Below are positions 4,952 to 6,125 of a DNA stretch of 6,125 nucleotides, piece by piece. Each line of letters starts with the position of its first letter. The stretch's first letter is position 1. The position numbers were made by a program, and so were the translations under genes. The DNA lies in NCBI GenBank assembly GCA_025937075.1, contig JAICSD010000275.1:1-6125 (forward strand), written 5' to 3'. The DNA comes from Vicinamibacteria bacterium. GTDB lineage: Bacteria; Acidobacteriota; Vicinamibacteria; Vicinamibacterales; 2-12-FULL-66-21. The notes below the pieces were generated by a model. The model searched no databases. It saw only the letters and a program-made list of their open reading frames with translations, and was not told the origin of the DNA.

Positions 4952-6125
4952 TCACACGGTTTCCCAGCGTCGAGCGAACGTCCTCGCCGTGGCGAGGAAC
5001 ACGAGGGTCAGCAGCGTCAACACGAGCAGTTGCGGCCAGAGCGCGACGATGGGCGCGTTGCGCCAGAAGACCTTCAGATAGCCGTCCAGCGCCCACGCGT
5101 TGAACGTCAGCAGCCCCATCTTCTGCATCGTGTCGCTCATCAGAAAGCGCGGGAACATGCTGCCGCCGAGCGACGACATGATCAGGATGATGATCGTCGA
5201 CATGCCGGACAGCTGCGCGCGGGTGCGCGCGATCGTGGCGAGCAGCAGGCCGAAGCCGGCGGCTGCCATCGCCGTGAACGCGGTCATGACAACGAAGCCC
5301 GGCACATGGCTGAACAGATCGAGGTGAAACGCCAGACGCCCCCACAGGAACATGATCGTCAACTGCGCGATTCCCATCAGCGTCAGATACAGCCACTTGC
5401 CCGCGAGCAGTCCGTTCATGCCGACGCGCGTCGAGAGCACGCGATCGAACGTGCCTGAATCGACTTCGTCGAGCAGCGCGCCGCTGGCGCCCGAGACCGA
5501 GAAGAGCAGGAACATGACGCCGATGCCGGCGGCATAGAACGAAATCAGGCTCTCGCGGCTTCCCTCGCGCATCACGTCGACCGTGTCGATTCCGAGGCCG
5601 AAGAAGCCGTCCGCGCGCTTCGACGACGCGGAGGCCGGATCCGGGTGCGGGCGCAGCTGCGGCAGCCATGCGCTCACCGCCGCACGCTGCTGCGGCGTGA
5701 GCGAGCCCGCGTACCGTTCGAACTGCGAGATCCCTCCCTGCATCAGAATGTCCGGCGCCGATGTCATCGCGATCTTCTGGAGCAGCCCGTACACCATCTG
5801 CGGCGCGATGGGATCCGACACGTCCGCGAGCAATTGGACGCGGGGGCCATCGGACGCGCCTCCGAAGGCCGCTGCCGCAGCTCCGAGCCCTCGCGGCAGC
5901 ACGATCGCCACGGGCACGTCGCCGTCCTGCACGAGCATCCGCGCGCGCTGGCGGTCCAGCGCCGTCCCCTTGCCTTCCGCATCGACAGTCGTCCTGGCGC
6001 GGAGGCTCGGCTCAACCCGAAGCGCTGCGACGATACGGCGGCTCAACTCGCTGCCATCCTCGTCGACGACGGCCACCCGGATGCGAGCCGTCGAGCTGTT
6101 GCTCTGGTTGCCGAAGACCATCGCG
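4952..6125 (-). CDS. ABC-2 type transporter permease, 5' end cut by the window
   Basis: The inner-membrane permease subunit of an ABC exporter of the ABC2_membrane_3 / YhhJ-like group; substrate unknown. Numbered from the first in-window ATG (6121), residues 11-190 form a large extracytoplasmic domain (opening with [12 protein letters not shown] and with [10 protein letters not shown] at 95-104). Membrane segments follow at about 192-215, 239-262, 276-298, 304-322 and 358-378, ending in the basic [18 protein letters not shown] (319-325) and the [14 protein letters not shown] segment (341-354) are typical of this family. The usual first membrane helix before the extracytoplasmic domain is missing, and the frame stays open to the window edge, so ATG 6121 is probably internal and the true start lies outside. 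A partner ATPase gene is expected upstream, beyond the window. It converges on the regulator gene with 4 bases between the stop codons. Confidence 0.92.
   Translation of the reverse strand, partial: AMVFGNQSNSSTARIRVAVVDEDGSELSRRIVAALRVEPSLRARTTVDAEGKGTALDRQRARMLVQDGDVPVAIVLPRGLGAAAAAFGGASDGPRVQLLADVSDPIAPQMVYGLLQKIAMTSAPDILMQGGISQFERYAGSLTPQQRAAVSAWLPQLRPHPDPASASSKRADGFFGLGIDTVDVMREGSRESLISFYAAGIGVMFLLFSVSGASGALLDEVDSGTFDRVLSTRVGMNGLLAGKWLYLTLMGIAQLTIMFLWGRLAFHLDLFSHVPGFVVMTAFTAMAAAGFGLLLATIARTRAQLSGMSTIIILIMSSLGGSMFPRFLMSDTMQKMGLLTFNAWALDGYLKVFWRNAPIVALWPQLLVLTLLTLVFLATARTFARRWETV

Noticed and set aside
4815..5669. A 284-codon minus-strand open frame overlapping the permease
   Set aside because: It is the permease region in another frame; Arg/His/Ala rich and without the membrane helices of the true frame.

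Overview
The window comes from a high-GC bacterial chromosome, with GC-rich third codon positions and long antisense open frames typical of such genomes. The 295-residue secreted protein and the DUF5666-like secreted protein resemble types that are common in Acidobacteriota, so an acidobacterial (possibly Vicinamibacteria-like) origin is my best guess. That is an inference from protein style, not a proven placement.

Layout. Positions 1-46 hold the 5' part of a tRNA-Phe(GAA) gene on the minus strand, cut by the window edge, with a plausible promoter just upstream. Positions 129-1874 hold a tight minus-strand set of three exported proteins. In transcription order these are a 125-residue secreted small beta-domain protein, a 295-residue secreted protein of unknown function, and a 153-residue putative lipoprotein that starts inside the stop codon of the gene before it. 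Positions 1875-2030 form a divergent intergenic region. Positions 2031-4947 hold a plus-strand two-component pair: a membrane-bound sensor histidine kinase overlapping by 26 bases an NtrC-type sigma-54-dependent response regulator with an intact GAFTGA motif. Positions 4952-6125 hold a minus-strand ABC-2 type export permease that runs off the right edge and converges on the regulator with only 4 bases between the two stop codons. No gene-free stretch exceeds 300 bases.

How the genes may work together. The kinase senses an unknown extracytoplasmic or membrane signal and phosphorylates Asp51 of the regulator, which then drives sigma-54 RNA polymerase. The divergent region carries a sigma-54-like -24/-12 element on the minus strand, pointing at the envelope-protein genes. 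A perfect 16-bp palindrome lies about 100 bases upstream of the predicted start, a normal distance for an activator site. The simplest reading is that the kinase/regulator pair controls the divergent exported-protein operon, and perhaps other genes. This is a hypothesis; the -12 element is imperfect and the palindrome lies in GC-rich alanine codons. I see no phage, IS, CRISPR or toxin-antitoxin feature.
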